Below, piece after piece: positions 8,785 to 16,119 of a DNA stretch of 64,000 nucleotides. This stretch comes from Vibrio sp. HI00D65. Its GTDB lineage: Bacteria > Pseudomonadota > Gammaproteobacteria > Enterobacterales > Vibrionaceae. Both the position numbers and the translations under genes were made by a program. Every line of letters starts with the position of its first letter. The first letter of the stretch is position 1. The DNA is taken from positions 124,001 to 188,000 of the forward strand of contig NZ_LWEH01000255.1 of NCBI RefSeq assembly GCF_001635455.1. The letters are read 5' to 3'. The notes under the pieces were generated by a model. That model saw only the letters and a program-made list of their open reading frames with translations, searched no databases and was not told the DNA's origin.

Positions 8785-10761
8785 TTGAGTGACATGGCAA
8801 AAAATTTAATTCTGTGGCTTGTTATCGCAGTAGTGTTGATGTCGGTATTCCAGAGCTTCGGCCCTGGGGAAAGTAACGGCAGAGCAGTAGATTACACCAC
8901 GTTTGTACAGGAAGTTGGCCAAGGCCAGATTCAAGACGCACAGTTCAATAACAGTGAAATCACCTTCACACGTCGTGGCGGTGGTGCTAAGTATGTAACT
9001 TACATGCCTGTTTATGATCAAAAGCTGCTTGATGACTTAATTAATCAAAACGTAAAAGTTCAGGGCACACCACCTGAAGAGCAGAGCCTATTAGGCACTA
9101 TCTTCATCTCTTGGTTCCCTATGATCTTACTGATTGGTGTGTGGATTTTCTTCATGCGTCAAATGCAAGGCGGCGGCGGCGGTAAAGGCGCGATGTCTTT
9201 TGGTAAGAGCAAAGCTCGTATGATGAGCGAAGAACAGATCAAAACGTTGTTTGCAGATGTTGCTGGTTGTGACGAAGCAAAAGAAGACGTGAAAGAATTG
9301 GTTGATTACCTTCGTGACCCAAGCCGTTTCCAAAAGCTGGGTGGTAAGATCCCTACAGGTATCCTGTTGGTTGGTCCTCCTGGTACAGGTAAAACGTTGC
9401 TTGCAAAGGCGATAGCTGGCGAAGCGAAAGTACCATTCTTTACTATTTCAGGTTCTGATTTCGTTGAAATGTTTGTGGGTGTTGGTGCATCTCGTGTGCG
9501 TGACATGTTCGAACAAGCGAAGAAAGCAGCACCTTGTATCATCTTTATTGATGAGATCGATGCGGTAGGTCGTCAGCGTGGCGCTGGTGTTGGTGGCGGT
9601 CACGATGAGCGTGAGCAAACACTGAACCAAATGCTGGTTGAGATGGATGGTTTCGAAGGTAACGAAGGTATTATCGTTATCGCAGCGACTAACCGTCCAG
9701 ACGTACTAGACCCAGCACTACTTCGTCCTGGTCGTTTTGACCGTCAGGTTGTGGTTGGTCTACCAGATGTACGTGGCCGTGAGCAGATTCTTAAAGTACA
9801 CATGCGTAAGGTTCCACTAGCAGGTGATGTTGAACCATCTCTTATTGCTCGTGGTACACCAGGCTTCTCAGGTGCAGACCTTGCGAACCTTGTGAACGAA
9901 GCGGCGCTATTTGCAGCTCGTGGTAACAAGCGTAATGTTTCTATGGTTGAGTTTGAACTTGCTAAAGACAAAATCATGATGGGTGCAGAGCGCCGTTCAA
10001 TGGTTATGTCAGAAGAAGTGAAAGAGTCAACGGCTTATCACGAAGCAGGTCACGCAATTGTTGGTCGCTTGGTACCAGAACACGATCCAGTGTACAAGGT
10101 ATCAATCATTCCACGTGGTCGTGCACTTGGTGTGACTATGTACCTACCAGAGCAAGATCGTGTGAGCATGTCTCGCCAACACCTAGAGTCTATGATTTCT
10201 AGCTTGTACGGTGGTCGTCTTGCTGAAGAACTTATTTACGGTAAAGACAAAGTGTCAACTGGTGCATCTAACGATATCGAACGTGCAACTGATATTGCTC
10301 GTAAGATGGTTACGCAGTGGGGCTTCTCTGAGAAACTGGGTCCTCTTCTTTACGCAGAAGAAGAAGGTGAAGTTTTCCTAGGTCGCGGTATGAGCCAAGC
10401 TAAGCACGTTTCTGATGACACGACTAAGCTTATCGATGAAGAGATTCGTATTCTTATCGACCGTAACTACGACAGAGCTAAGAAGATCCTCGAAGATAAC
10501 ATGGATATCATGCATTCGATGAAAGACGCTCTGATGAAGTTCGAAACGATCGATGCAGGTCAAATTGATGACTTGATGGAACGTAAGCAAGAGATTCGCG
10601 ATCCAGCTGGTTGGGGTGATCAGGTAAAAGCTGAGCCTGCAAAGGAAGAAGCAAAACCTGAAGCTAAGGCAGAAGAAGCAAAAGCGGAACCTAAATCTGA
10701 AGAGTCAAAAGTTGAAGAAGTTAAATCTGAATCAGATGATGCTCAAAACAAAGATTCTTAA
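8785..10761 (+). CDS. ftsH: ATP-dependent zinc metalloprotease FtsH
   Basis: Membrane-bound AAA+ protease that degrades misfolded membrane proteins and regulators such as LpxC and RpoH in E. coli. The start is TTG at 8785, supported by GAGAGG 8 nt upstream; the in-frame ATG at 8794 is the alternative. Two membrane helices (about 7-25 and 105-124) flank a periplasmic domain. Walker A is GPPGTGKT at 197-204, the second region of homology contains ATNRPD, and HEAGH near 420 is the zinc site. The C-terminal tail of about 50 residues is almost only Ala, Lys, Glu and Ser, unlike the E. coli tail. Confidence 0.98.
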   Translation: MSDMAKNLILWLVIAVVLMSVFQSFGPGESNGRAVDYTTFVQEVGQGQIQDAQFNNSEITFTRRGGGAKYVTYMPVYDQKLLDDLINQNVKVQGTPPEEQSLLGTIFISWFPMILLIGVWIFFMRQMQGGGGGKGAMSFGKSKARMMSEEQIKTLFADVAGCDEAKEDVKELVDYLRDPSRFQKLGGKIPTGILLVGPPGTGKTLLAKAIAGEAKVPFFTISGSDFVEMFVGVGASRVRDMFEQAKKAAPCIIFIDEIDAVGRQRGAGVGGGHDEREQTLNQMLVEMDGFEGNEGIIVIAATNRPDVLDPALLRPGRFDRQVVVGLPDVRGREQILKVHMRKVPLAGDVEPSLIARGTPGFSGADLANLVNEAALFAARGNKRNVSMVEFELAKDKIMMGAERRSMVMSEEVKESTAYHEAGHAIVGRLVPEHDPVYKVSIIPRGRALGVTMYLPEQDRVSMSRQHLESMISSLYGGRLAEELIYGKDKVSTGASNDIERATDIARKMVTQWGFSEKLGPLLYAEEEGEVFLGRGMSQAKHVSDDTTKLIDEEIRILIDRNYDRAKKILEDNMDIMHSMKDALMKFETIDAGQIDDLMERKQEIRDPAGWGDQVKAEPAKEEAKPEAKAEEAKAEPKSEESKVEEVKSESDDAQNKDS

Positions 10762-10778
10762 TCGCTAAATTATCAATT

Positions 10779-10806
10779 AAAACCCTGGGTACGCTCAGGG
10801 TTTTTC
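10779..10806 (+). terminator. Intrinsic terminator after ftsH
   Basis: AAAACCCTG and CAGGGTTTTT form the stem. It lies between ftsH and folP, so it probably limits read-through into folP-glmM. Confidence 0.85.
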
Positions 10807-10849
10807 TGTTTATAGCCTTTGGTGTTTTACCCTTTAAGATCGGCCTTCC

Positions 10850-11680
10850 ATGATATTAAAAGCAAATAATAAAACTCTCGTGTTAGATCGCCCACATGTG
10901 ATGGGGATCCTCAATGTCACCCCTGACTCTTTCTCTGATGGTGGAAAATTTAATTCACTCGATAATGCCTTACAGCAAGCAGAACGCATGATTAAAGCAG
11001 GCGTCAGCATTATCGATATTGGTGGTGAGTCAACTCGACCTGGCGCTCCTGATGTTTCGTTAGAAGAAGAGCTTGCGCGTGTCATCCCTGCTATTAAAGC
11101 GATTCGTGCCAAGTTTGATGTGTGGATCTCGATAGACACCAGTAAAGCGGAAGTGATGCGCCAAGCTGTTGAAGCAGGCGCTGATTTGATCAATGATGTG
11201 CGCGCTTTGCAAGAGCCTGGAGCATTACAAGTCGCTGCTGATGCCAATGTTCCGATTTGCCTGATGCACATGAAAGGCCAGCCAAGAACAATGCAAGCTA
11301 ACCCAAGTTATGATGATGTTCTTCAGGATGTAGAAGCATTCTTGCAAGAAAGGGTGGAAGCTTGTGAGGCGGTTGGTATTTCAAAAGAGCAGCTGATTCT
11401 TGATCCAGGCTTCGGTTTTGGTAAAACCATCGAACACAATTACCACCTACTAGCGCATCTTGAAAAGTTTCATTCGATAGGCTTACCTGTTTTAGCTGGG
11501 ATGTCGAGGAAATCGATGATCTTTAAATTGCTAGACAAGGTTCCAGCCGACTGCATGGTCGCAAGCGTAACTTGCGCGACTATTGCTGCGATGAAAGGCG
11601 CACAAATTATTCGCGTTCATGATGTCGAGGAGACATTGGAAGCGATGAAAATAATCGAAGTGATGAATAACAATCACTAA
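10850..11680 (+). CDS. folP: Dihydropteroate synthase
   Basis: Condenses p-aminobenzoate with hydroxymethyl-dihydropterin diphosphate in folate synthesis; target of sulfonamides. The 276-residue TIM barrel has the family signatures MGILNVTPDSFSDGG near residue 18 and IDIGGESTRPGA near residue 56, and the pterin-binding LAGMSRKS segment near 220. Chromosomal and intact. It sits 21 bp before glmM, the same pair as in E. coli. Confidence 0.97.
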   Translation: MILKANNKTLVLDRPHVMGILNVTPDSFSDGGKFNSLDNALQQAERMIKAGVSIIDIGGESTRPGAPDVSLEEELARVIPAIKAIRAKFDVWISIDTSKAEVMRQAVEAGADLINDVRALQEPGALQVAADANVPICLMHMKGQPRTMQANPSYDDVLQDVEAFLQERVEACEAVGISKEQLILDPGFGFGKTIEHNYHLLAHLEKFHSIGLPVLAGMSRKSMIFKLLDKVPADCMVASVTCATIAAMKGAQIIRVHDVEETLEAMKIIEVMNNNH

Positions 11681-11701
11681 ATATAATTAAGGAAAATCAT
11701 C

Positions 11702-13042
11702 ATGTCAGATGAAAGACGTTATTTCGGCACAGATGGTGTGCGTGGCAAAGTAGGCCAGTACCCGATCACACCTGATTTTGTTCTGAAGCTTGGCTGGGCT
11801 GCTGGCCGTGTACTTGCGAAGCAAGGTACAAAGAAAGTTATTATCGGTAAAGATACGCGTATCTCTGGTTACATGCTGGAGTCTGCGTTAGAAGCTGGCC
11901 TTGCTGCTGCGGGTCTTCAAGCGACGTTTACTGGTCCTATGCCAACACCTGCTGTTGCTTACCTAACACAAACATTCCGTGCTGAAGCGGGCATTGTAAT
12001 CTCGGCTTCACACAACCCTTACTACGATAACGGTATTAAGTTCTTCTCTTCTGAAGGTACTAAACTTCCAGATGATATCGAGTTGGCGATTGAAGCCGAA
12101 CTTGATAAAGACATTGAGTGTGTTGACTCTCCTGAGCTTGGTAAAGCGGTTCGTCTAAACGATGCGGCAGGCCGTTACATTGAATTTTGTAAAAGTACTT
12201 TCCCACATGAAATGACGCTTGCTGGCATGAAGATTGTTGTTGACTGTGCTCATGGCGCGACTTACCACATTGCTCCTGCGGTATTCAAAGAGCTAGGTGC
12301 TGAGGTTGTTGCTATTGGTGTTGAACCAAACGGTACCAACATTAACCATGAAGTGGGTGCGACGGATGTTCGTGCTCTACAGACTAAAGTGCTAGAAGAA
12401 AAAGCTGCACTAGGCCTTGGCTTTGATGGCGATGGTGACCGTATCATCATGGTTGATGAGCTAGGTAACAAGGTTGATGGTGATCAAATTGCTTACATCA
12501 TTGCTCGCGATGCACTACGTCGTGGTGAGTTGAAAGGTGGTGTTGTTGGCACACTGATGACAAACCTAGGTATGGAAAACGGCCTTAAGCAGCTTGGTAT
12601 TCCATTTGTGCGCGCTGCAGTTGGTGACCGTTATGTAATGGAACAACTGCTAGCAAAAGGCTGGAAGATCGGTGCTGAAAACTCAGGTCACGTTATTCTA
12701 CTCGATAAAGTGACAACTGGTGATGCTATCGTTGCAGCACTGCAAGTTCTTGCTTCAGTGGTTGGTAGTGAGATGACATTGAATGAGCTTTCTCAAGGCA
12801 TGACGTTATACCCGCAAGTCTTAGAAAACGTTCGTTTCAGTGGCGACTCAAACCCACTGGAAGCTGAAGCGGTGAAAGCGGCAGTTGTGGAAGTAGAAGC
12901 TGAGCTTGGCGAGAAGGGCCGTGTATTATTACGTAAGTCTGGTACAGAGCCACTATTGCGCGTAATGGTTGAAGGTGAAGATGCTGATTTAGTTCAAGCT
13001 TCAGCACTTAAGATTGCAGATGCAGTAAAAGCAAACTGCTAA
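11702..13042 (+). CDS. glmM: Phosphoglucosamine mutase
   Basis: Converts glucosamine-6-phosphate to glucosamine-1-phosphate on the way to UDP-GlcNAc. The 446-residue protein has the phosphoserine loop SASHNP with the catalytic Ser at 103, the metal loop DGDGDR, and the sugar-binding GAENSGH and RKSGTEPLLR motifs. The start follows AAGGAAA. It is probably cotranscribed with folP. Confidence 0.98.
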   Translation: MSDERRYFGTDGVRGKVGQYPITPDFVLKLGWAAGRVLAKQGTKKVIIGKDTRISGYMLESALEAGLAAAGLQATFTGPMPTPAVAYLTQTFRAEAGIVISASHNPYYDNGIKFFSSEGTKLPDDIELAIEAELDKDIECVDSPELGKAVRLNDAAGRYIEFCKSTFPHEMTLAGMKIVVDCAHGATYHIAPAVFKELGAEVVAIGVEPNGTNINHEVGATDVRALQTKVLEEKAALGLGFDGDGDRIIMVDELGNKVDGDQIAYIIARDALRRGELKGGVVGTLMTNLGMENGLKQLGIPFVRAAVGDRYVMEQLLAKGWKIGAENSGHVILLDKVTTGDAIVAALQVLASVVGSEMTLNELSQGMTLYPQVLENVRFSGDSNPLEAEAVKAAVVEVEAELGEKGRVLLRKSGTEPLLRVMVEGEDADLVQASALKIADAVKANC

Positions 13043-13320
13043 TTTAGAGCTTTACTCAGCAGGTACCATCAGGAGTACCGTACGCAAAAACGGTTGAATT
13101 ATAGAGTGGTAAAAAGGAGCATAAATGAGTTTTGTGTTGTTTTTGGCTTTTTTTTAACCGTTCACTTGGTAAAGGCTTATTTTTTAGCAAATTCTCCTTG
13201 TCAGTCATCGCTGCATTCGCTAGTATTGCTCGGCCTTCAGTTAGGAGGTCGCTAGCCTTGTTCTTAAAAATAACTTTTTTGAACGGCGCTGGCTCAACAA
13301 TTAGGAACATAGGTGGAAAA
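13043..13320 (+). promoter_or_regulatory. Leader region of secG
   Basis: 278 bp between glmM and secG. It holds a hairpin GGTAC/GTACC near 13061-13079, a decapeptide ORF (13125-13157), and CCGTTCA (13158-13164), which can pair with TGAACGG (13280-13286) just before secG. The 5' arm starts right after the stop codon of the small ORF, so a terminating ribosome would block it. AGGAGG near 13242 precedes an in-frame TTG (13258), but the family start of SecG is at 13321. Regulation of secG by this leader is inference. Confidence 0.45.
13125..13157 (+). CDS. Putative hydrophobic decapeptide leader ORF upstream of secG
   Basis: Codes for MSFVLFLAFF with AAGGAG (13114-13119) 5 nt before the ATG, a near-ideal ribosome binding site. 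All residues except one Ser are hydrophobic, like a bare signal anchor. It lies before the gene for a SecYEG subunit, so a peptide that is targeted to the translocon would be a fitting sensor; that is speculation. It could also be a chance ORF in a T-rich stretch. Confidence 0.35.
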   Translation: MSFVLFLAFF

Positions 13321-13653
13321 ATGTTTACAGTTCTACTTGTGATTTACCTGTTGGCAGCGCTTGGTGTAATTGGCCTAGTGTTGATTCAACAAGGTAAAGG
13401 CGCAGATATGGGAGCCTCTTTCGGTGCTGGCGCTTCAAACACTGTGTTTGGTGCTAGTGGCTCAGGAAATTTCCTAACCCGAATGACTGCAATTTTTGCA
13501 ACTACATTTTTTGTCCTTAGCTTAGTGCTTGGTAATATGTCTACACATAAAACTGAGTCACAGTGGATGGACCCGACTCAAGGTCAGGTTATCCAGCAAG
13601 CTGAAGACGCAGTGAGTGAAGTTCCGGCGCAAGGCGACGAGATTCCACAATAA
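13321..13653 (+). CDS. secG: Preprotein translocase subunit SecG
   Basis: Inner-membrane subunit of the SecYEG protein-export channel. The open frame extends upstream, but the ATG at 13321 follows AGGTGG and gives the conserved beginning MFTVLLVIYL. The 110 residues include two membrane helices (about 2-22 and 53-73) separated by the conserved QQGKGADMGASFGAGAS segment. The hydrophilic tail is Glu/Gln-rich. tRNA-Leu follows after 16 bp, as in E. coli. Confidence 0.97.
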   Translation: MFTVLLVIYLLAALGVIGLVLIQQGKGADMGASFGAGASNTVFGASGSGNFLTRMTAIFATTFFVLSLVLGNMSTHKTESQWMDPTQGQVIQQAEDAVSEVPAQGDEIPQ

Positions 13654-13669
13654 TCTGTAAAGATTTGAT

Positions 13670-13754
13670 GCCGAGATGGTGAAATTGGTAGACACGCTAG
13701 CATGAGGTGCTAGTGCCTTAGGGTGTGAGGGTTCGAGTCCCTCTCTCGGCACCA
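13670..13754 (+). tRNA. leuU: tRNA-Leu, anticodon GAG
   Basis: 85 nt including encoded CCA. Acceptor GCCGAGA pairs with TCTCGGC. The anticodon stem CTAGC/GCTAG holds the loop ATGAGGT with anticodon GAG. A variable arm of class II length and the T-loop GTTCGAGTCC are present. The position after secG is the same as leuU of E. coli. Confidence 0.97.
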
Positions 13755-13765
13755 TGTTTACAAAC

Positions 13766-13793
13766 TTGTAAAACATCTTGTTGAGCGTATAAT
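13766..13793 (+). promoter_or_regulatory. Sigma-70 promoter of tRNA-fMet and the rimP-nusA operon
   Basis: TTGTAA (13766-13771), 16-bp spacer, TATAAT (13788-13793). The predicted start near 13800 is just before the tRNA, and a GC-rich discriminator follows, typical of stable RNA promoters. Confidence 0.75.
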
Positions 13794-13807
13794 GCTCGCA
13801 AGCCGGA

Positions 13808-13884
<77 letters not shown>

Positions 13885-13999
13885 ATTTAAAGTGCTATAT
13901 TTAGTCTTGATTGGTAGCAAGTTTGCACAGTGTGAACCTCACTGTGAGTTAAGTGTAATATCGAATGTGATGGCACTTAGCATATAAGGGTCCAGCAAC

Positions 14000-14027
14000 A
14001 AAAACCCCGGCTTATACGGGGTTTTTT
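14000..14027 (+). terminator. Terminator after tRNA-fMet
   Basis: AAAACCCCG and CGGGGTTTT with a TTATA-type loop and a T-run. It lies inside the metY-rimP-nusA transcription unit, so it probably works as a partial terminator. Confidence 0.85.
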
Positions 14028-14081
14028 GTTATCTAAGCATTTGTAAATGCGTTTAGATAATGTTTGCTTGGAATTTAAATT

Positions 14082-14101
14082 GGGCTTTGAGCCCTTTTTT
14101 T
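14082..14101 (+). terminator. Second terminator-like hairpin just before rimP
   Basis: GGGCT-TTG-AGCCC followed by seven T, only 18 bp before the rimP start codon. As nusA is in this operon, NusA-dependent self-control at these two hairpins is plausible (inference). Confidence 0.7.
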
Positions 14102-14118
14102 GTTTCTGGAGTGGTTAA

Positions 14119-14574
14119 ATGACTGGTTTAGAAAGACAACTTACTGAAATGCTTGACGCTCCAGTAGCAGCATCAGGTTATGAGTTAGTTGGATTAGAAT
14201 TTATTCGTGCTGGTGAGCACTCAACGCTACGTATTTACATCGATTCTCCAAACGGCATCAATGTAGACGACTGCGCTGAAGTTAGTCACCAAGTAAGTGC
14301 CGTAATGGATGTTGAAGATCCAATTTCAGTGGCTTATAACCTTGAAGTGTCTTCACCAGGTTTAGAGAGACCACTGTTCAAAGCAGAGCATTACCAGCAA
14401 TTTATTGGTCACGAGGTAAGCATCGTTTTGAAAATGGCTGTCGGCAACCGTCGTAAATGGAAAGGTGATATCCAATCTATTGAAGGCGAGACAGTAAAAG
14501 TATTAGTTGAAGGACAAGAAGAAGAATTCGTCCTGAGCAATATTGCGAAAGCGAACCTGATCCCTAAATTTTAG
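14119..14574 (+). CDS. rimP: Ribosome maturation factor RimP
   Basis: Binds 30S precursors and is needed for their maturation. The 151-residue protein has the N-terminal RimP domain (LVGLEFIRAGEHSTLRIYID) and the C-terminal SH3-like domain (RRKWKGDIQSIEGETVKVLV). The VSSPGLERPL motif near residue 80 is diagnostic. First protein gene of the nusA operon, 35 bp before nusA. Confidence 0.97.
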   Translation: MTGLERQLTEMLDAPVAASGYELVGLEFIRAGEHSTLRIYIDSPNGINVDDCAEVSHQVSAVMDVEDPISVAYNLEVSSPGLERPLFKAEHYQQFIGHEVSIVLKMAVGNRRKWKGDIQSIEGETVKVLVEGQEEEFVLSNIAKANLIPKF

Positions 14575-14609
14575 TTCTCCTAGAGAGAAGAGCTTAAGAG
14601 GCTAGATTA

Positions 14610-16097
14610 ATGAACAAAGAAATTTTGGCGGTAGTAGAAGCTGTTTCTAACGAGAAAGCAGTTCCTCGTGAGCGTATTTTTGAAGCGCTTGAAATCGCGC
14701 TTGCAACGGCAACAAAAAAGAAAAGCGAACTAGAAATTGAAGTTCGTGTTGAAATCGACCGTAAAACAGGTGATTTCGAAACTTTCCGTCGCTGGGAAGC
14801 TGTTGAAGTTGTTGAAAACCCAACAAAAGAGATTTCTCTTGAAGCGGCTAAGATTGACGAGCCAGAGATCGAGCTTGGCGGTTTCATTGAAGACGACATC
14901 GAGTCAGTAACGTTTGACCGCATTACGACTCAAACTGCGAAGCAAGTTATCGTACAAAAAGTACGTGAAGCTGAGCGTGCTCAAATCGTTGAGCAGTTCA
15001 TCGATAACGAAGGTGAGCTAGTAACAGGTGTTGTTAAGAAAGTTAACCGTGACACTATCATCCTAGACCTAGGTAACAACGCTGAAGCGGTAATCCTACG
15101 TGATGACCAACTTCCTCGTGAAAACTTCCGTCCAGGCGACCGTGTACGTGGTCTTCTATACGCAGTTAAACCTGAAGCTCGTGGCTTCCAGCTATTCATT
15201 ACTCGCTCTAAGCCAGAAATGCTAGCTGAGCTATTCCGTGTTGAAGTACCTGAGATTGGTGAAGAGCTAATCGAACTTAAAGGTGCTGCACGTGACGCAG
15301 GTTCTCGTGCTAAAATCGCTGTTAAAACAAACGACAAGCGTATTGACCCAGTGGGTGCGTGTGTTGGTATGCGTGGTGCACGTGTACAAGCGGTTTCTGG
15401 CGAACTTGGTGGTGAGCGTATCGATATCGTTCTTTGGGATGATAACCCAGCTCAGTTCGTAATCAACGCAATGGCTCCAGCTGATGTTGCTTCTATCATC
15501 GTTGATGAAGATGCACACTCAATGGACATCGCTGTTGAAGCGGACAACCTAGCACAAGCTATTGGCCGTAGCGGTCAAAACGTACGTCTAGCATCTCAAC
15601 TAACTGGTTGGGAACTGAACGTAATGACGGTTGAAGACCTTCAGAAGAAACACCAAGAAGAAGCCGTTGCTTCGATTGAAAACTTCATGAAGCACCTAGA
15701 CATCGAAGAAGACTTCGCTCAGCTACTTGTTGAGGAAGGTTTCTCTACACTAGAAGAAGTCGCCTACGTACCAGTAAACGAACTTCTTGAAGTTGATGGC
15801 CTAGACGAAGGCATCGTAGAAGAACTACGTAACCGTGCAAAAGATGCACTAACGACTCTAGCACTCGCGAAAGAAGAGACGTTTGACGGTGTTGAACCAG
15901 CTGAAGACTTGCTAGCACTTGAAGGCCTAGAGCGTGAAATGGCTTACAAACTTGCAGCAAAAGGCGTGGCAACATTGGAAGACCTAGCTGACCAAGGCGT
16001 TGATGAACTAGAAGGCATTGAAGACCTAACTGCAGAACGTGCTGGTGAGCTAATCATGGCTGCACGTAACATCTGTTGGTTCGGCGACGAAGAATAA
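14610..16097 (+). CDS. nusA: Transcription termination/antitermination factor NusA
   Basis: Binds RNA polymerase and nascent RNA to control pausing, termination and antitermination. The 495-residue protein shows the N-terminal polymerase-binding domain (1-130), S1 domain (about 135-200), two KH domains (about 230-345, including GACVGMRGARVQAV and AIGRSGQNVRLAS), and two C-terminal acidic repeats (about 355-495). Same length as E. coli NusA. infB follows after 22 bp. Confidence 0.98.
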   Translation: MNKEILAVVEAVSNEKAVPRERIFEALEIALATATKKKSELEIEVRVEIDRKTGDFETFRRWEAVEVVENPTKEISLEAAKIDEPEIELGGFIEDDIESVTFDRITTQTAKQVIVQKVREAERAQIVEQFIDNEGELVTGVVKKVNRDTIILDLGNNAEAVILRDDQLPRENFRPGDRVRGLLYAVKPEARGFQLFITRSKPEMLAELFRVEVPEIGEELIELKGAARDAGSRAKIAVKTNDKRIDPVGACVGMRGARVQAVSGELGGERIDIVLWDDNPAQFVINAMAPADVASIIVDEDAHSMDIAVEADNLAQAIGRSGQNVRLASQLTGWELNVMTVEDLQKKHQEEAVASIENFMKHLDIEEDFAQLLVEEGFSTLEEVAYVPVNELLEVDGLDEGIVEELRNRAKDALTTLALAKEETFDGVEPAEDLLALEGLEREMAYKLAAKGVATLEDLADQGVDELEGIEDLTAERAGELIMAARNICWFGDEE

Positions 16098-16119
16098 TTC
16101 AGCAAGGAGAGAAAGCGGT

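Noticed and set aside
13132..13320. N-terminal extension of SecG by 63 residues
   Set aside because: The extension is not like any SecG, whereas 13321 has a ribosome binding site and the conserved start.
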